Source of the DNA: Cellulomonas uda
GTDB lineage: Bacteria > Actinomycetota > Actinomycetes > Actinomycetales > Cellulomonadaceae
Direction of reading: 5' to 3'
Length of the DNA stretch: 64,000 bases
Assembly (NCBI RefSeq): GCF_006538705.1
Contig: NZ_BJLP01000005.1
Span: 1-64,000, forward strand
The position numbers and the translations under genes are program-made. Of this stretch, positions 1-10,349 are shown piece by piece (the stretch's first letter is position 1; every line of letters starts with the position of its first letter). Below the pieces are notes generated by a model. That model made no database searches, had not been told where the DNA came from, and saw only the letters and a list, made by a program, of their open reading frames with translations.

Positions 1-255
1 CGGAGCGGGGGCGGCGGGTGCCGCAGCGGCCGGACGTGCCGGCGCGGCGGGTCGGGACGGCGCGGGGCGCGCCGCGGGCTGCGCGGCGCCACCGCCGGCA
101 GCGGGGTACGTGTCGCGCAGCTTGCGCACGACCGGCGGCTCGATCGTCGAGGACGCCGAGCGGACGAACTCACCCATCTCGGTGAGCTTCGTCATGATGG
201 TCTTGCTGTCGACCCCGAGCTCCTTCGCGAGCTCGTAGACGCGAAGCTTGGCCAC
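1..255 (-). CDS. infB: Translation initiation factor IF-2, N-terminal fragment
   Basis: Only the first 85 codons are in the window; the gene continues past the left edge. IF-2 is the GTPase that brings initiator tRNA to the ribosome. The first residues ([18 protein letters not shown]) are the typical IF2_N domain, followed by an Ala/Pro-rich linker, usual for actinobacterial IF-2. The GTG start at 255 has an AGGAGA Shine-Dalgarno (SD) a few bases upstream, at about 260-265. It is the last gene of the rimP-nusA-ylxR-infB operon, 92 bases after ylxR. The GTPase domain cannot be inspected here. Confidence 0.95.
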   Translation of the reverse strand, partial: MAKLRVYELAKELGVDSKTIMTKLTEMGEFVRSASSTIEPPVVRKLRDTYPAAGGGAAQPAARPAPSRPAAPARPAAAAPAAPAP

Positions 256-347
256 TTCTCTCCTGTCTCGGTCCGCCCGAGACAGGGTCGGACCGTCGTT
301 AGTGCTGGGTGCGCGTGCGCATCTGCTGGGTGCTCATCGCGAGGCAC

Positions 348-827
348 TCATCGGTGCGTGCTCATCGGGTCGCCATCGGCTTCCAACCCGCTTCCTTCAT
401 CGACGGTCGACGTCGGTGCTCCCGACGCCGTGAGCTGGTGCTCGAGGTGCTCCCGCACCGCAGCCACGTCCGGCACGGCCTGCAGTCGCAGGGCCCTGCC
501 GAACGCGCGTCGGCGCGTCGCGAGCTCGAGGCATCCAGGATCGAGGTGCAGCCAGGCACCCCGGCCCGGCATCCGGCGGGCGACGTCCACGACGAGCGCG
601 GGTCGACCCGCGCCGTCCGGGACGGCGACCACCCTCAGCAGGGCGGACCTGAGGCCGGTGGCTCGGCACCCCACGCACGTGCGGACCGGCGCACCCGCGA
701 CCTTCCTCGTGAGACGGACGTCTCGGCGTGCTGAGGAGGCAACGGACTGCGTGCCGACGGTCGCGTCGGCGTGCGGGGACTGCCGGGCGTCCGGCCCAGC
801 CACGGTGAGTCTACCCCCGCGGGTCAC
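348..827 (-). CDS. ylxR: YlxR/DUF448 RNA-binding protein
   Basis: This is a 159-residue member of the YlxR (DUF448, also called RnpM) family, small nucleic-acid-binding proteins encoded between nusA and infB in many bacteria. The diagnostic motif PVRTCVGCR lies near residue 47, followed by the GRGAWLH element. The GTG start at 827 overlaps the nusA stop in a GTGA arrangement, pointing to translational coupling. The roughly 40 residues before the motif are longer than in many homologues, so a downstream start (GTG at 803) is possible. Its exact role in this organism cannot be told from sequence. Confidence 0.9.
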   Translation of the reverse strand: MTRGGRLTVAGPDARQSPHADATVGTQSVASSARRDVRLTRKVAGAPVRTCVGCRATGLRSALLRVVAVPDGAGRPALVVDVARRMPGRGAWLHLDPGCLELATRRRAFGRALRLQAVPDVAAVREHLEHQLTASGAPTSTVDEGSGLEADGDPMSTHR

Positions 828-1873
828 CCCGCGTCGTCCGGGTTGCGCGCGGCGGCGCGGTCCGCGGCCGGCGCGGCACCGGTCTCGTCACCCTCGGCGT
901 CCGAGCGGATGTCGATGCGCCAGCCGGTGAGCTTGGCGGCCAGACGCGCGTTCTGGCCCTCCTTGCCGATCGCGAGCGACAGCTGGTAGTCCGGCACGAC
1001 GACCCGTGCGGCCCGCGCGTCGGGGTCGACGACCGTGACCGAGATCACCCGCGCGGGCGACAGCGCGTGCGCGACCATCTCCGCCGGGTCGTCGCTGTGG
1101 TCGACGATGTCGATCTTCTCGCCGCGCAGCTCGGCCATCACCGCGCGCACGCGGCCGCCCATCGGACCGATGCACGCACCCTTGGCGTTGACGCCCGGCA
1201 CGGTGGCCCGGACCGCCATCTTGGTGCGGTGCCCGGCCTCGCGCGCGAGCGCCGTGATCTCGACCGTGCCGTCCGCGACCTCGGGGACCTCGAGCTCGAA
1301 CAGCTTGCGCACGAGGTTGGGGTGCGTGCGTGACAGCGTGACCTGCGGACCGCGCGTCCCGCGCGCGACCTCGAGCACGTAGCCGCGGATGCGCTCGCCG
1401 TGCACGTACGTCTCGGACGCGACCTGCTCGTGCGCGGGCAGGACGGCCTCGGTCCCGCCGACGTCCACGAGCACGACCCGCGGGTCGGGGCCCTGCTGGA
1501 TGACACCGCCGAGGACCTCGCCCTCCTTGCCGCGGAACGTCCCGAGCACCTGGTCGTCCTCGGCGTCGCGCAGGCGCTGCACGATGACCTGGCGCGCAGT
1601 GGCGGTCGCGATGCGGCCGAACCCCGAGGGCGTGTCGTCGAACTCCGGCATCTCGGCCAGGACGTGCCCGTCGTCGTCGACCTGCGCGGCCTCGCGCGCC
1701 CACACCGTGACGTGACCCGTGCGGCGGTCCACCTCGACGCGGGCGCGCTGGTGCGCGCCCGGCGTGCGGTGGTAGGCGGAGAGCAGCGCCTGCTCGATCG
1801 CGGCGACCAGCACGTCGAGGCTGATCTCCCGCTCCCGCTCGAGGCTGCGCAGGGCCTGCATGTCGATGTCCAT
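824..1873 (-). CDS. nusA: Transcription termination/antitermination factor NusA
   Basis: 349 residues. NusA binds RNA polymerase and nascent RNA to control pausing, termination and antitermination. The N-terminal domain ([17 protein letters not shown]) is followed by an S1 domain at about residues 130-200 and two KH domains; the last contains [20 protein letters not shown]. Length fits actinobacterial NusA, which lacks the C-terminal acidic repeats of the E. coli protein. The ATG at 1873 overlaps the rimP stop by one base (TGATG) and the stop overlaps ylxR (GTGA), so rimP-nusA-ylxR appear translationally coupled. Confidence 0.97.
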   Translation of the reverse strand: MDIDMQALRSLEREREISLDVLVAAIEQALLSAYHRTPGAHQRARVEVDRRTGHVTVWAREAAQVDDDGHVLAEMPEFDDTPSGFGRIATATARQVIVQRLRDAEDDQVLGTFRGKEGEVLGGVIQQGPDPRVVLVDVGGTEAVLPAHEQVASETYVHGERIRGYVLEVARGTRGPQVTLSRTHPNLVRKLFELEVPEVADGTVEITALAREAGHRTKMAVRATVPGVNAKGACIGPMGGRVRAVMAELRGEKIDIVDHSDDPAEMVAHALSPARVISVTVVDPDARAARVVVPDYQLSLAIGKEGQNARLAAKLTGWRIDIRSDAEGDETGAAPAADRAAARNPDDAG

Positions 1874-2433
1874 CAGCTCTCCCGTCCGGCGTCGTCCGCG
1901 CCGTCGTCGTCGGGGCCGAGCCCCGACAGGTCCACCTCGACGCGCGCGTCCGCGACGTCGTCGAGCGCGATCGTCAGCGGGGCGCCGATGCGCGGCGGCC
2001 GCCCCTTCAGCCCGGGGGTGACGGGGACGACGACGAGCGCGTCGTCGTCCTGGACGTCGGTGAGCCGACCCGTCAGGACCTCGCCGTCCCGGCGTCGCAC
2101 CCGGACCGAGCGGCCCACCGCGTGCACGAAGTGCCGGCGGGCGGTCAGCGGGCTGTCCGCGCCGCGCGAGCCGACCTCGAGCGTGTACTCGCCGGCGACC
2201 GGGTCGGACGCGTCGAGCGCGTCGGACACGGCGCGCGTCACCTCGGCGACACGGTCCAGGTCGACGTCCCGCTCGTCGTGCTCGTCCGGGCCCACGAGGA
2301 CCTCGACGACCTGCCGGCCGCCCGAGCGGCGCACGCGCACGTCCTCGAGCACGAGACCGGAGGCGGCGACCACGGGGTCGAGCACCTGCCTGACCCGCTG
2401 CGTGGATCCGGCTGCGGATGCGGCTGCGACCAT
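1873..2433 (-). CDS. rimP: Ribosome maturation factor RimP
   Basis: 186 residues. RimP assists 30S subunit maturation. The N-terminal domain carries the family pattern [16 protein letters not shown] and the later [14 protein letters not shown] segment, followed by a C-terminal Sm-like fold ([15 protein letters not shown]). The ATG at 2433 sits behind a strong GAAGGAGG SD. It is the first gene of the nusA operon, so the 124 bases between it and the divergent lipoprotein gene must hold the operon promoter. No clear -35/-10 pair stands out there. Confidence 0.95.
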   Translation of the reverse strand: MVAAASAAGSTQRVRQVLDPVVAASGLVLEDVRVRRSGGRQVVEVLVGPDEHDERDVDLDRVAEVTRAVSDALDASDPVAGEYTLEVGSRGADSPLTARRHFVHAVGRSVRVRRRDGEVLTGRLTDVQDDDALVVVPVTPGLKGRPPRIGAPLTIALDDVADARVEVDLSGLGPDDDGADDAGRES

Positions 2434-2557
2434 GACCGCCTCCTTCGTGTGCACGGGGCCGGGGCCCTCGAGTTGTGGCACCCAGGGTAACGACTGTCGC
2501 GGGCACGCGACGGCCGGTACCCGGCCGCCGGGGGTCCGCGTGGCAGGATCGCCCGCG

Positions 2558-3613
2558 ATGAGCACCGCGATCCCGCCCGTCCCGTCCACCTCCCGCGTGG
2601 CGAGGATCACGCGCGTCCGGGCGCGCCGGCACCCGCTCGCCACCCTCGCCGTGCTCGCTGTGCTCGCGCTGAGCGGGTGCGGGATCCGGCTCGAGACGCC
2701 CCCGCCCGTCGAGCCGTCGCCGGACGCGGTCGAGCAGGTCCGCGGCCGCACGGTCGCCGACGCGCTCGCGCTCGAGGCCGCGGCGGACGGCGCGCTCGCC
2801 GTGACGACGGACCAGGCCGTCGCGCCCCTGCTCGCGCAGGTCGCGGACGTGAGCACGCGGCACGCGGCCGCCCTGGGCGGCAAGTACGAGTCCGGGATCG
2901 TCGACGCGGACAGCGGGCCGAGCCCCACGCCGAGCCCGACGACCGCCACGACGACCGCGCAGGACGTGCTCGCGCTCCTGGGCACGACGACCGCCACCGC
3001 CCGGACCGACGCGAGCACCTCCGACGACGGTCCGCTCGCGCGCGTCGTCGGGTCCGTCGCCGTCGCGCGCGGGGACCTCGCGCTGCGGCTCGCGATCGCG
3101 CTCGGCGAGGACTCCCCCGCCCCCGGGGTACCCGACGAGCTCGTCGTGCCCGCCGAGGTCCCGCCCGTCGTCGGCGGCCCGCTCGCCCGCGCGCACGACG
3201 AGGCGGGCTTCGCGCTCGAGGTCGTCGCCGCGCGCGGCGCGAAGGACGCCCGCCCGACGGTCCTCGCGCAGGCGCGCGCGCAGCGGACGCGCGCCGAGCA
3301 GTGGGCTGGCGCCGCCGGGATATCGGGCACGCCCGACGAGACACGGCTCGCGCAGTACGCCCTGCCCGCCGACCTGGACGAGCCCGCCGCGCTGGCCGCG
3401 CTCGTGCGGGGCGTGCACGCCGGGATCGGGCAGGCCGCCGCGGCCGCGCTCGCGCAGGTCCCCGCCGGCGCGCGGGAGCCCTACCTCGACGAGCTCCGGG
3501 TCGCCGTGGAGCGCGCACGCGCGGCCGGCGCGCCCGTGCAGGCGTTCCCCGGCCTCCCCGAGCAGACGGACCCGACACCCGCAGCGACCCCGGATCCCGC
3601 AGCGACGTCCTGA
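2558..3613 (+). CDS. DUF4439-type ferritin-like lipoprotein
   Basis: 351 residues, divergent from rimP. The N-terminus has a basic stretch, a hydrophobic segment and the lipobox LSGC with lipidation Cys at residue 41, so it should be exported and anchored to the membrane. The C-terminal ~150 residues are helical and Ala-rich, with [15 protein letters not shown] and QRTRAEQWA segments. This resembles the ferritin-like DUF4439 domain found next to rimP/proS in actinobacteria. A Thr/Ser/Pro-rich linker lies near residues 125-150. The function is unknown; I see no clear metal-binding set. The 3' end lies inside a 19-base tandem repeat. Confidence 0.8.
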   Translation: MSTAIPPVPSTSRVARITRVRARRHPLATLAVLAVLALSGCGIRLETPPPVEPSPDAVEQVRGRTVADALALEAAADGALAVTTDQAVAPLLAQVADVSTRHAAALGGKYESGIVDADSGPSPTPSPTTATTTAQDVLALLGTTTATARTDASTSDDGPLARVVGSVAVARGDLALRLAIALGEDSPAPGVPDELVVPAEVPPVVGGPLARAHDEAGFALEVVAARGAKDARPTVLAQARAQRTRAEQWAGAAGISGTPDETRLAQYALPADLDEPAALAALVRGVHAGIGQAAAAALAQVPAGAREPYLDELRVAVERARAAGAPVQAFPGLPEQTDPTPAATPDPAATS

Positions 3614-3652
3614 GGCCGCAGCGATGTCCTGAGCCCGCAGCGACGTCCTGGG
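3596..3652. repeat. Three 19-base tandem repeats over a stop codon
   Basis: Three consecutive 19-base units (3596-3614, 3615-3633, 3634-3652), consensus CCGCAGCGACGTCCTGAG plus one leading base. They cover the last codons and TGA stop of the lipoprotein gene and the gap to the convergent proS. Units 1 and 3 differ only near the end; unit 2 differs at two positions. A partial fourth copy lies at about 3578. The pattern suggests recent slippage or duplication. Confidence 0.85.
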
Positions 3653-3666
3653 CCCCGGCGCTCGCG

Positions 3667-5460
3667 TCAGAGCAGAGCGGCGACCCGACCGGCGACGACC
3701 TCGACCGCGTCGGCGACCGGCACGTTCTCGCTGTCGCCCCCGGCGCGCGAGCGCACCTCGACGACACCGTCGGCCAGACCCCGGCCCACGACGACGACGA
3801 GCGGCACGCCGAACAGCTCGGCGTCGGCGAACTTCACGCCGGGCGAGACCTTCGGGCGGTCGTCGTACAGGACCTCGACGCCGCGCGCCTCGAGCTCGCG
3901 CGCGAGCTCGTCGGCGGCGTCGAACACGGCCTGGTCCTTGCCGGTCGCGACGAGGTGCACGTGCGCGGGCGCGACGTGCGCGGGCCACGCGAGGCCCTTG
4001 TCGTCGTGGTTGGCCTCGGCGAGCGCCGCGAGGACGCGCGTCACACCGATGCCGTAGGAGCCCATCGTGACGACCTGCGCCTTGCCGTTCTGGTCGAGCA
4101 CGGTCAGGCCGAGCGCGGCGGCGTACTTGCGGCCGAGCTGGAAGATGTGGCCGATCTCGATGCCGCGCGCGAGCTCGAGCGGGCCCGAGCCGTCGGGCGC
4201 GGGGTCGCCCGCGCGGACCTCGGCGGCCTCGACCGTGCCGTCGGCCGTGAAGTCGCGGCCCGCGACGAGGTCGAACACGTGCCGGCCGGGCTCGTTCGCG
4301 CCGGTGATCCAGCGCGTGCCGGCGACGACGCGCGGGTCGAGCAGGTAGCGCACCGCGGTGCGCTCGGGGTCGTCGGCCGCGCGACCGTCCGCGTTGGGCC
4401 CGAGCACGGCGGGGCCGATGTACCCGCGCACGAGCTCGGGGTGAGCCGCGAAGTCCGCGTCGCCCGCCGCCTCGACCTCGGCCGGGGCGACCGCCGCCTC
4501 GAGCCGCTTGAGGTCGACCTCCCGGTCGCCGGGCAGGCCCACGACGACGAGCTCCCGCGCACCGTCCGGGTGCACGAGCGCGAGCACCACGTTCTTGAGC
4601 GTGTCCGCGGCCGTCCAGGCCCGGTCGGGGCGCGCGAAGCGCTCGTTCGCGAGCGCGACGAGCGTGTCGATCGTCGGGGTGTCCGGCGTGTCCTCGACGT
4701 GCGCCGCGGGCGCGTCGTCGAACGGCAGCGCCTCGGGCACGACGGTGGTGACCGCCTCGACGTTCGCGGCGTACCCGCCGGGCGAGCGCACGAACGTGTC
4801 CTCGCCGATCGCCGTCGGCGTGAGGAACTCCTCGGAGCGCGAGCCGCCCATCGCGCCGGACGTCGCCGCGACGATCACGTACTCGAGCCCGAGCCGGTCG
4901 AAGATCCGCTGGTACGCCAGGCGCTGCGCCTCGTAGGACGCCTCGAGGCCCGCGTCGTCGACGTCGAACGAGTACGCGTCCTTCATGACGAACTCGCGGC
5001 CGCGGATGAGGCCCGCGCGCGGGCGCGCCTCGTCGCGGTACTTCGTCTGGATCTGGTAGATCGACAGCGGCAGGTCCTTGTACGACGAGTACAGGTCCTT
5101 GACCAGGAGCGTGAACATCTCCTCGTGCGTGGGCGCGAGCAGGTAGTCGTTGCCCTTGCGGTCCTTGAGCCGGAAGATGTTCGGCCCGTACTCCGTCCAG
5201 CGACCGGTCGCCTCGTACGGCTCTCGCGGCAGCAGCGCCGGGAAGTGCACCTCCTGCGCGCCGGCGGCCGACATCTCCTCGCGCACGACCGCCTCGACCT
5301 TGGCGAGCACGCGCAGGCCGAGCGGAAGCCAGGTGTAGATGCCGGGGGCGGCGCGGCGGATGTACCCCGCGCGCACGAGGAGCTTGTGGCTCGCGACCTC
5401 GGCGTCGGCCGGGTCCTCGCGCAGCGTGCGGACGAACAGCGTGGACAGACGCAGGAGCAT
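3667..5460 (-). CDS. proS: Prolyl-tRNA synthetase (bacterial type)
   Basis: 597 residues. It charges tRNA-Pro with proline. Class II motifs are visible: motif 1 in the first 80 residues ([17 protein letters not shown]), motif 2 around residues 140-160 ([19 protein letters not shown]), and motif 3 near the end ([16 protein letters not shown]). An editing-type insertion domain lies between motifs 2 and 3, giving the long bacterial form. A C-terminal anticodon-binding domain follows. The ATG at 5460 has no obvious SD, so a short-leader or leaderless mRNA is possible. It is divergent from the Fpg-like gene and convergent with the lipoprotein gene. Confidence 0.97.
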   Translation of the reverse strand: MLLRLSTLFVRTLREDPADAEVASHKLLVRAGYIRRAAPGIYTWLPLGLRVLAKVEAVVREEMSAAGAQEVHFPALLPREPYEATGRWTEYGPNIFRLKDRKGNDYLLAPTHEEMFTLLVKDLYSSYKDLPLSIYQIQTKYRDEARPRAGLIRGREFVMKDAYSFDVDDAGLEASYEAQRLAYQRIFDRLGLEYVIVAATSGAMGGSRSEEFLTPTAIGEDTFVRSPGGYAANVEAVTTVVPEALPFDDAPAAHVEDTPDTPTIDTLVALANERFARPDRAWTAADTLKNVVLALVHPDGARELVVVGLPGDREVDLKRLEAAVAPAEVEAAGDADFAAHPELVRGYIGPAVLGPNADGRAADDPERTAVRYLLDPRVVAGTRWITGANEPGRHVFDLVAGRDFTADGTVEAAEVRAGDPAPDGSGPLELARGIEIGHIFQLGRKYAAALGLTVLDQNGKAQVVTMGSYGIGVTRVLAALAEANHDDKGLAWPAHVAPAHVHLVATGKDQAVFDAADELARELEARGVEVLYDDRPKVSPGVKFADAELFGVPLVVVVGRGLADGVVEVRSRAGGDSENVPVADAVEVVAGRVAALL

Positions 5461-5530
5461 GAGCGGAAGCCTAGTTGCCCCGCGCGCGTTCCCCGGCACG
5501 CTCCGCCCCGACGTGGGCCACGATGGACCC

Positions 5531-6421
5531 GTGCCCGAGCTTCCCGAGGTCGAGGCGCTCGCCGCGTTCCTGCGCGAGCGCACCGTCGGCCGCACCGTGA
5601 CGCAGATCGGCGTCGGCGACATCGCCGCGCTCAAGACGTTCCGCCCGCCGCCCGACGCGCTCGTCGGCGGGACGGTCGTCGACGCGGGCCGGCACGGCAA
5701 GTGGCTGGACCTGCTCGTCGCGACCTCGACCGGCGAGCCGCTGCACCTGGTGTGGCACCTGTCGCGCGCGGGGTGGGTGCGCTGGTCGGAGAAGCTCGCG
5801 ACGACGCCCGTGCGGCCGGGGCGCTCGCCGCTCGCGCTGCGCGTGCGCCTCGACGACGGCTCGGGGTTCGACCTGACCGAGCAGGGCACGCGCAGGCGGC
5901 TCGCGGTGCACGTGGTCGAGGACCCCGCCGACGTGCCGCAGATCGCGTCGCTGGGCGTCGAGCCGCTCTCGCCGGAGTTCACGCGCGAACGGTTCGGCGC
6001 GCTGCTCGCCGCGCGCAACCAGCAGGTCAAGGGCCTCCTGCGCGACCAGGGCACGATCGCGGGCATCGGCAACGCGTACTCCGACGAGATCCTGCACGCG
6101 GCGCGCACGTCACCGTTCGCGCTCACCGGCAAGCTGTCCGACGAGCAGGCCGACGTGATCTACGCGGCCGTGCGGGAGGTGCTCGCGCAGGCCGTCGCCG
6201 AGGCCTCGGGCAAGCCCGCGGCCGAGCTCAAGGACGCCAAACGACGCGGCATGCGGGTGCACGGACGCACGGGCGAGGCGTGCCCGGGCTGGGACGGTGT
6301 GCCGTGCGGTGACACCGTGCACGAGGTGTCGTTCGCCGACTCGTCGCTGCAGTACTGCCCGACGTGCCAGACCGGCGGCAAGCCGCTGGCCGACCGGCGC
6401 CTGTCCCGGCTGCTGCGCTGA
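5531..6421 (+). CDS. Fpg/Nei family DNA glycosylase
   Basis: 296 residues. Base-excision repair glycosylase/AP lyase for oxidised bases. After Met removal the N-terminus is PELPEVEAL, supplying the catalytic Pro and Glu. The H2TH domain contains [22 protein letters not shown]-terminal zinc finger ends in [20 protein letters not shown]. The first Cys pair is widely spaced ([12 protein letters not shown]), whereas the usual Fpg pair is two residues apart. The GTG start at 5531 is the one that yields the required N-terminal Pro. Fpg (8-oxoguanine) and Nei-type (oxidised pyrimidine) activity cannot be separated from sequence alone. Confidence 0.93.
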   Translation: MPELPEVEALAAFLRERTVGRTVTQIGVGDIAALKTFRPPPDALVGGTVVDAGRHGKWLDLLVATSTGEPLHLVWHLSRAGWVRWSEKLATTPVRPGRSPLALRVRLDDGSGFDLTEQGTRRRLAVHVVEDPADVPQIASLGVEPLSPEFTRERFGALLAARNQQVKGLLRDQGTIAGIGNAYSDEILHAARTSPFALTGKLSDEQADVIYAAVREVLAQAVAEASGKPAAELKDAKRRGMRVHGRTGEACPGWDGVPCGDTVHEVSFADSSLQYCPTCQTGGKPLADRRLSRLLR

Positions 6422-6448
6422 GCCACGCGCGGCGCGGGCGGGGACCGG

Positions 6449-7348
6449 CTAGAACAGCACCGTCGCGTACGAGCCGACCTGGCGGAAGCCCACCGCCGTG
6501 TACGCCGCGATGGCGCGGGCGTTGTAGTCGTTGACGTACAACGAGACCACCGGGGCGACGTGGTCGCGCGTCGCCTCGACGACGGCCGCCATCCCGTGCT
6601 CCGAGAGCCGCACACCGCGCCGCTCGGGCTCCCCCCACACGCCCTGGACCTGGGCGACCCCGCCGGCGACGGCCCCGAGCTCGGCCTTGAACGTGACGCG
6701 CGGCGCCCCGTCCGACCCCGGCTCCATACGCACGAACGACCGTCCCTGGTCGATGAGCGTGCGCACGCGCGTCTCGTACGGTCCGCGCGGGCCGCTCGCG
6801 GGCGAGTACCCGACCTCCTCGGTGAACATCGCGATGCACGCCGGGAGCACGAGGTCGAACTCGTCGGGGCGGGACAGGCGGACCTGCGGGTCGGCCGACA
6901 CCGAGGGCGCGGTGTCGATCACCATGGACGGCTGGTCGGGCCGGACCTCGCGCACGCCGGGCCACACCGCGCGCAGGCGGTTCCACAGCCCCAGGACGGC
7001 GGGAGCGGGCCCGACGATCGACGAGCAGCGCCGACCCTGTCGGGCCGCGCTCGTCGCGAACGCGTCGAGTGCGTCGGACACGACCGCGGGGTCCTCGACG
7101 GGCACCACGGGCACCATGTTCGCGCCCGCCCAGCACACCGCGACCAGCGCGCCCCCGTGGTGGTAGCCCCACAGCGCGCCGCCGGCCCCGCCCAGCCGGG
7201 CGGACCGCGCCGCCTCGATCCGGGCCGTCGCCAGCACCGAGCCGACGGGGTCGAGCGCGCACACCTCGAGCGCCGCCCCGAGGTCGACGTCGTCCAGGAC
7301 TCGTGCCCCGGGCCGGCGGTCGAGCAACATCGCACGCCGCGGGCCCAT
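6449..7348 (-). CDS. DUF4081/GNAT N-acetyltransferase
   Basis: 299 residues. The N-terminal half matches the DUF4081 domain that precedes a GNAT acyltransferase fold in actinobacteria. The C-terminal half carries GNAT features, including an acetyl-CoA-loop-like QVQGVWGEPERRGVRLSEHG and VSLYVNDYNARAIAAYTAVG near the end. It follows ispG by 35 bases on the same strand; a GNAT gene also follows ispG in Mycobacterium (established context). The substrate is unknown. The ATG at 7348 is chosen; an in-frame ATG at 7330 is an alternative. Confidence 0.88.
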   Translation of the reverse strand: MGPRRAMLLDRRPGARVLDDVDLGAALEVCALDPVGSVLATARIEAARSARLGGAGGALWGYHHGGALVAVCWAGANMVPVVPVEDPAVVSDALDAFATSAARQGRRCSSIVGPAPAVLGLWNRLRAVWPGVREVRPDQPSMVIDTAPSVSADPQVRLSRPDEFDLVLPACIAMFTEEVGYSPASGPRGPYETRVRTLIDQGRSFVRMEPGSDGAPRVTFKAELGAVAGGVAQVQGVWGEPERRGVRLSEHGMAAVVEATRDHVAPVVSLYVNDYNARAIAAYTAVGFRQVGSYATVLF

Positions 7349-7383
7349 GAGCCGATTGTGCCTCACGCCCCCGGGATGCGCCG

Positions 7384-8541
7384 TCAGCCGACGGTGACGA
7401 CCGGGCTCGTGCCCTCCTCGCTCGGCTCCATCGTCTCGGCGATGCGCATGGCCTCCTCGATGAGGGTCTCGACGATCTGCGACTCGGGGACGGTCTTGAC
7501 GACCTCGCCCTTGACGAAGATCTGGCCCTTGCCGTTGCCCGACGCGACACCCAGGTCCGCCTCGCGCGCCTCGCCGGGCCCGTTGACGACGCACCCCATG
7601 ACGGCGACCCGCAGCGGCACCTCGAGACCTTCCAGGCCGGCGGTCACCCGCTCGGCGAGCGAGTACACGTCGACCTGCGCGCGCCCGCAGGACGGGCACG
7701 AGACGATCTCCAGCTTGCGGGGCCGCAGGTTGAGCGACTGCAGGATCTGGATCCCGACCTTGACCTCCTCGACCGGCGGCGCGGACAGCGAGACGCGGAT
7801 CGTGTCGCCGATGCCCTTGCTCAGCAGCGCGCCGAACGCGGTCGCGGACTTGATCGTCCCCTGGAACGCGGGGCCGGCCTCGGTGACGCCGAGGTGCAGC
7901 GGCCAGTCGCCCCGCTCCGAGAGCAGCTCGTAGGCGCGCACCATGACGACCGGGTCGTTGTGCTTGACCGAGATCTTGAAGTCGTGGAAGTCGTGCTCCT
8001 CGAACAGCGACGCCTCCCACACGGCGGACTCGACGAGCGCCTCGGGCGTCGCCTTGCCGTACTTCGCGAGCAGGCGCGGGTCGAGCGAGCCGGCGTTGAC
8101 GCCGATGCGCAGGCTCACGCCCGCGTCCGCGGCGGCACGTGCGATCGCGCCGACCTGGTCGTCGAACTTGCGGATGTTGCCCGGGTTCACGCGGACCGCG
8201 GCGCACCCGGCCTCGATCGCGGCGAACACGTACTTCGGCTGGAAGTGGATGTCCGCGATCACCGGGATCTGCGACTTGCGCGCGATCGCGGGCAGCGCGT
8301 CGGCGTCGTCCTGGCTCGGCACGGCGACGCGCACGATGTCGCACCCCGCGGCCGTCAGCTCGGCGATCTGCTGCAGCGTCGCGTTGACGTCGGTCGTCGG
8401 CGTGGTCGTCATCGACTGCACGCTCACCGGCGCGTCACCGCCGACCTCGACCTTGCCGACCCGGATCTTGCGGGTGGGACGTCGCGGCGCCAGCACGGGC
8501 GCGGGGGCCTCGGGCATGCCCAGGGAGATCGGTACGCTCAC
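7384..8541 (-). CDS. ispG: 4-hydroxy-3-methylbut-2-enyl diphosphate synthase (MEP pathway)
   Basis: 385 residues. IspG (GcpE) reductively converts methylerythritol cyclodiphosphate to HMBPP using a 4Fe-4S cluster. The TIM-barrel part holds [11 protein letters not shown] and [13 protein letters not shown]. The C-terminal cluster-binding part has CPSCGR and [11 protein letters not shown], giving the three Cys and one Glu ligands expected. The start is GTG at 8541, because the ATG just upstream is out of frame and quickly stopped. The substrate pathway is shared with dxr 3.9 kb upstream, and rseP lies between them, a conserved actinobacterial order. Confidence 0.97.
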   Translation of the reverse strand: MSVPISLGMPEAPAPVLAPRRPTRKIRVGKVEVGGDAPVSVQSMTTTPTTDVNATLQQIAELTAAGCDIVRVAVPSQDDADALPAIARKSQIPVIADIHFQPKYVFAAIEAGCAAVRVNPGNIRKFDDQVGAIARAAADAGVSLRIGVNAGSLDPRLLAKYGKATPEALVESAVWEASLFEEHDFHDFKISVKHNDPVVMVRAYELLSERGDWPLHLGVTEAGPAFQGTIKSATAFGALLSKGIGDTIRVSLSAPPVEEVKVGIQILQSLNLRPRKLEIVSCPSCGRAQVDVYSLAERVTAGLEGLEVPLRVAVMGCVVNGPGEAREADLGVASGNGKGQIFVKGEVVKTVPESQIVETLIEEAMRIAETMEPSEEGTSPVVTVG

Positions 8542-8641
8542 GCGCCCATCATCCCACCTGCGCGGCGAGGTGTCGGCGTGCGGGCGCGCGTGCACCGGGT
8601 ACCCGCACGCGATCACCACACGACCGGCGGGTCGGTGCGGG

Positions 8642-8869
8642 TCAGCGGGACCGGATCTCCGCGACGCGGGCGCGCACGAGCCGGTCGAGGACGTCGTCCG
8701 GCACGGGCCGTTGCGCCGAGAAGCGCAACGTCCCCTTGGACGACGAGAAGCCCGCGAGGTCGTCCCGGACGGTGTCGAGCGCCGCCGGGCTGAACGGGTA
8801 GAGCCCGATGTGCGCCTTCGCCACCACCACCGCCAGCAGCGGCCTGCCGTCCAGCACGAGCGCGGGCAT
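8642..8869 (-). pseudogene. N-terminally truncated DUF1801 (YdhG/YjbR-like) remnant
   Basis: The 75 residues from the ATG at 8869 match the C-terminal two thirds of DUF1801 proteins, small helical/beta proteins of the iron-chaperone-like fold. The core segment [15 protein letters not shown] is followed by [12 protein letters not shown] and a proper C-terminal helix. In normal family members about 35-40 residues precede the YGMP motif. Here the frame stays open only to about 8905, where it runs into the rseP stop region and hits a TGA. The N-terminal helices are therefore missing. It could still be expressed as a short protein, but no SD is evident. Confidence 0.6.
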
Positions 8870-8894
8870 CCCGTACCCGACGCCGTCGCGCGCG

Positions 8895-10214
8895 TCAGGT
8901 GATCGTCACGGGGTCGACGATGTCCGCGTACACGAGCAGCAGCCCCATCGCCCCGAGCACCACGAACACCGAGTACGCGAGCGGGACGAGCTTCGCCGAG
9001 TCGAACGGCCCCGGCCGCGGCAACCTGCGCAGCCGCGCGACCTGGCGCTTGCCGCCCTCCCACAGCGCGGCCGCGACGTGCCCGCCGTCGAGCGGCGGCA
9101 ACGGGATGAGGTTGAACACGAACAGCGCGATGTTCAGCGCCGCGAGCATCTCGAGCAGCATCGCCAGCCGCAGCCCCCAGTCGATGCCCTCGCCCTGCAC
9201 GGAGGCCACCTCGCCCGCGAGCCGTCCCACGCCGACGATCCCGACGATCGAGTCGGAGCCGCGCTCGCCGTCGCCGAACGTCGTCTGCACCAGGTCGACC
9301 ACGCGCGCCGGCAGCGTCGCCACGACCGACACGGTCTGCCACGTGCGGTCCGCGACCTCGCCCGGGACCTCGCCGAGCGTCGCCGAGCGGTACTGCACGG
9401 TGGGTGACACGCCGACGAAGCCCACCGGCACCGTGACGAGCGTGCCGTCCTCGTCGTGCACGGGCGCACCGTCCTCGTCGTACGCCGGCCGCTGCGCGAC
9501 CACGGGCGTGACGCTGAGGTCGACCTGCGCACCGTCCCGCTCGACGACGACGTCCGTGGGCTCGGCACCGGTCGCGCGGATGAGCGTCGAGAGCTCGTCC
9601 CACGACGAGACCGGGGTGCCGCCCCAGCTCAGGACCGTGTCGCCCGGGCGCAGCCCCGCGGCCGCGCCCGGCGCCGCCTGGTCCGAGTCCGCGCACGCGC
9701 GGTCCGCGTCGTCGCCCGGCGGGATCACGCACTGCGACACCGAGTCGAGCGTCGTGGACGTCACCGGGACGCCGAAGCCCATGAGCACGATCGCGAGCAG
9801 GACGAACGCGATGAGCAGGTTCATCACGGGCCCGCCGAGCATCACCACGAGCTTCTTGGGCGTCGACAGGCGGTAGAACGCGCGGTGGTCCTCCCCCGGC
9901 AGGATCTCCGCGGCGCTCGCGTCGCGGGCGTCCGCCGCGAGCCGTCCCATCCACGTGCGAGCGGGCGGGTTGCCGACGGCGTCCGCGGGCGCGTACATCC
10001 CGACGAGCCGCACGAATCCGCCCAGCGGGATCGCCTTCACCCCGTACTCGGTCTCGCCGCGCGTGCGGGACCAGAGCGTGGGCCCGAACCCGACGAAGTA
10101 GTGGCTCACGCGCACACCGAAGCGCTTCGCGGGCACCATGTGCCCCACCTCGTGCAGCGCGATCGATCCGAGCAGCACGACGAGCGCGATCAGCACGCCC
10201 AACAGGTACGCCAC
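8895..10214 (-). CDS. rseP: Site-2 intramembrane metalloprotease (RseP/Rip1 family)
   Basis: 439 residues. This membrane zinc protease cleaves anti-sigma factors and other membrane substrates. The zinc motif HEVGH is at residues 21-25 in the first membrane segment. A PDZ domain lies mid-protein ([16 protein letters not shown]), and the C-terminal catalytic element [12 protein letters not shown] is followed by two more membrane segments. The GTG at 10214 has an AGGAGG SD; a second GTG just upstream is less well placed. It sits between dxr and ispG, as in Mycobacterium. The cognate anti-sigma factor is not in this window. Confidence 0.95.
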   Translation of the reverse strand: MAYLLGVLIALVVLLGSIALHEVGHMVPAKRFGVRVSHYFVGFGPTLWSRTRGETEYGVKAIPLGGFVRLVGMYAPADAVGNPPARTWMGRLAADARDASAAEILPGEDHRAFYRLSTPKKLVVMLGGPVMNLLIAFVLLAIVLMGFGVPVTSTTLDSVSQCVIPPGDDADRACADSDQAAPGAAAGLRPGDTVLSWGGTPVSSWDELSTLIRATGAEPTDVVVERDGAQVDLSVTPVVAQRPAYDEDGAPVHDEDGTLVTVPVGFVGVSPTVQYRSATLGEVPGEVADRTWQTVSVVATLPARVVDLVQTTFGDGERGSDSIVGIVGVGRLAGEVASVQGEGIDWGLRLAMLLEMLAALNIALFVFNLIPLPPLDGGHVAAALWEGGKRQVARLRRLPRPGPFDSAKLVPLAYSVFVVLGAMGLLLVYADIVDPVTIT

Positions 10215-10349
10215 ACCAGCCTCCTCGACGCCCGGCACCGGGACGGGTGCGGGTCGCCCCATCATCCCCCGAGACGCTGTGCGCACGTGACGCCCTGCGC
10301 TCCTGCGTGGCGAGTTGTCCGCGCGCGGCCGCCGGGCGAGCATCAGCGG

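Noticed and set aside
2677-6312. A 1200-codon plus-strand open frame across the lipoprotein, proS and glycosylase genes
   Set aside because: It runs in a different frame through real genes with strong homology, and its translation is low-complexity Arg/Ala/Gly.
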